A stretch of 64,000 nt of DNA from Chrysopilus asiliformis (taxonomy: Eukaryota; Arthropoda; Insecta; Diptera; Rhagionidae): contig OZ035960.1 of assembly GCA_964034945.1 (NCBI GenBank), positions 116,105,824 through 116,169,823 on the forward strand. Direction: 5' to 3'. Positions 62,640 through 64,000 of the stretch are shown here, one piece after another. Made by a program: the position numbers and the translations under genes. The notes below the pieces were generated by a model that was given only the letters and a program-made list of their open reading frames with translations, made no database searches and was not told the origin of the DNA. Each line of letters begins with the position of its first letter. Position 1 is the first letter of the stretch.

Positions 62640-63095
62640 AATTGAAAATATCAATTGTGATCAACACAAAACTTTCCTCTGCAATATTTTGTTCCAGAAA
62701 AAATATGTAAGAAATACATCATTTCCAAATATCTTGAGTATTATCAAAGATACGTAAAAACCATAAAAAGAAAAAATGCCGGAAATTTGAATTTGGTTAT
62801 ACGAATTTTTTCTCAATACCGAAAATTTTTCAAACTGCATTTTTTTCAAAAGAAATTCTATGGGAGTTGCCCGTTATAACTAACGTTACTTTTCTAAACA
62901 TTTATAGAAAAGTACGATTTTCGTAAAATTCAACGCGTTCTGGAGTTAAGATGCGTAAAACGGACAAACAGTTGCACGGACATCTTCATAATTTTGCCTG
63001 AAAAGAATTTCGTGCTGATCAGAAAGTTTCCGCTCTCCATTCGGTCTCGGACATGAATACAATACTTTCCCTCTATAGCAGAGGAAAGTAAAAAT
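62640..63095 (+). repeat. Unclassified interspersed repeat A, diverged copy 3
   Basis: Starts with AATATCAATTGTGATCAACA and CAAAACTTTCCTCTGCAA, as in 21955-22000. It ends CATGAATACAATACTTTCC, then GAGGAAAGTAAAA, as at the ends of the other two copies. The middle is diverged. The last part forms a small hairpin around CTATAG. Confidence 0.55.
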
Positions 63096-64000
63096 GTCGG
63101 GCACTGAAATCAAAATCTCATTGGAATTCATAAAGTTTGACTTTTCAAGAGGTCTAAAACTAAATTGGAATGGGGGATTTTAAAGCTGTTAAAAATAAAA
63201 TAAATTGAATAATCTTACAAATTATAGTAGAATAAATAGATAAGTTGATTTATACCACTTTCAACGCAAGTACTAATAGTCAATATTGATAAAGTGAACG
63301 TGATTGATTTCAAGTAAATTATAAATTCATTTGTTAAGTATTTAATGGAAAATCGAAGAGTATTTCGTGAGATAAGAAGATTTTTACTGTGTTCTTCATG
63401 GCTAAATTTTTGAAAATTACCTTGGATGTTACTAAATAGAATGGCATAAAAGTTTTGAAATAGGTACAAATTTTAGAGATGTGCGACTCACAAAAATGTT
63501 GAGCATGTGTTTTAAAAAAAAATCTATAAGAAAAATCAAAAATATTTAAATTCATTTATCTAAATGCACTTTTGGTCATCCAATTTCCTGTGGCAAATAT
63601 ATTTGACAAGCGATCGCCTAGATGAGGCCTAAGAGAGCCACATGAAAACGCGTATAACCAAATGGTAGCGCAGTATGGTGGTGATTTATGGTATTACTTG
63701 AAAACTGATAAATTAAGTGATTCGTCGGGTTCCCTCTCATTGTTCTGCTCATTTTCAGGTCTTTAGCACTTTTAAGTGAAAATAAATTGTAATAAAAAAG
63801 GAAATAAATATTTAAATTTCTTAATTGAAAATGAGAGCGTAATAAAATGTGCATTAATTGAATTGGAAGATGTTGCGCTGATTTAGTTCCTTCGTTTTTG
63901 TTTAATTTCGACGCAGTAATTATTTGTCGCCAAACGCCGTAGCAGTAGATGCAAGTAGAAAAGAATTGGGAAAAATACGGAAAGAAGGCGGAAAATCCGG
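63096..64000. other. Intergenic, nothing recognised
   Basis: AT-rich sequence downstream of malvolio. No exon or RNA gene recognised up to the window edge. Confidence 0.4.

Overview
The window is nuclear DNA of an insect, most likely a fly (Diptera). It is AT-rich, has spliceosomal introns with GT-AG borders and is crowded with small DNA transposons. It carries three genes with clear fly orthologues: RpL13A, Cortactin and malvolio. Two tRNA-Thr genes and a tRNA-Tyr gene with an intron at the usual eukaryotic position are also present. The species cannot be named from the sequence alone.

Bases 1-16474 are one satellite block. About 52 head-to-tail 280-bp monomers (1-14.6 kb) are followed by shortened 163-bp monomers. 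After a spacer at about 14836-14952 the array flips orientation and continues as nine inverted 163-bp monomers. It stops at the symmetry centre of the monomer. Each full monomer is itself an imperfect palindrome, and its arms resemble the inside of a Helitron-like element found elsewhere in the window.

Bases 16475-49389 look intergenic. They hold Helitron-like elements (TC start, hairpin plus CTAG end, insertion between A and T), a hAT-type MITE with an 8-bp target duplication, pogo/Tigger-like fragments, foldback elements and two other interspersed repeat families. There is also one intron-containing tRNA-Tyr and one possible terminal exon of a gene lying outside the window. Most of the rest shows nothing recognisable.

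From 49.4 kb to the end is the gene-bearing part. It starts with two tRNA-Thr(AGU) genes pointing away from each other around a small pogo-like MITE. RpL13A (minus strand) follows, with a C/D snoRNA resembling SNORD34 in its second intron. Cortactin (plus strand) lies head-to-head with RpL13A. Last is a 15-exon Nramp/malvolio divalent-metal transporter (plus strand) with repeats in its introns. These are ordinary housekeeping, cytoskeletal and metal-transport genes and do not form a pathway together.

Two observations stand out. First, the Nramp protein keeps the metal-binding DPGN motif of TM1 but has Ala and Tyr where TM6 normally has the selectivity Met and the conserved His. Second, the architecture of the satellite ties its palindromic monomer, its size variants, its orientation flip and its boundary to hairpin-type rearrangement.
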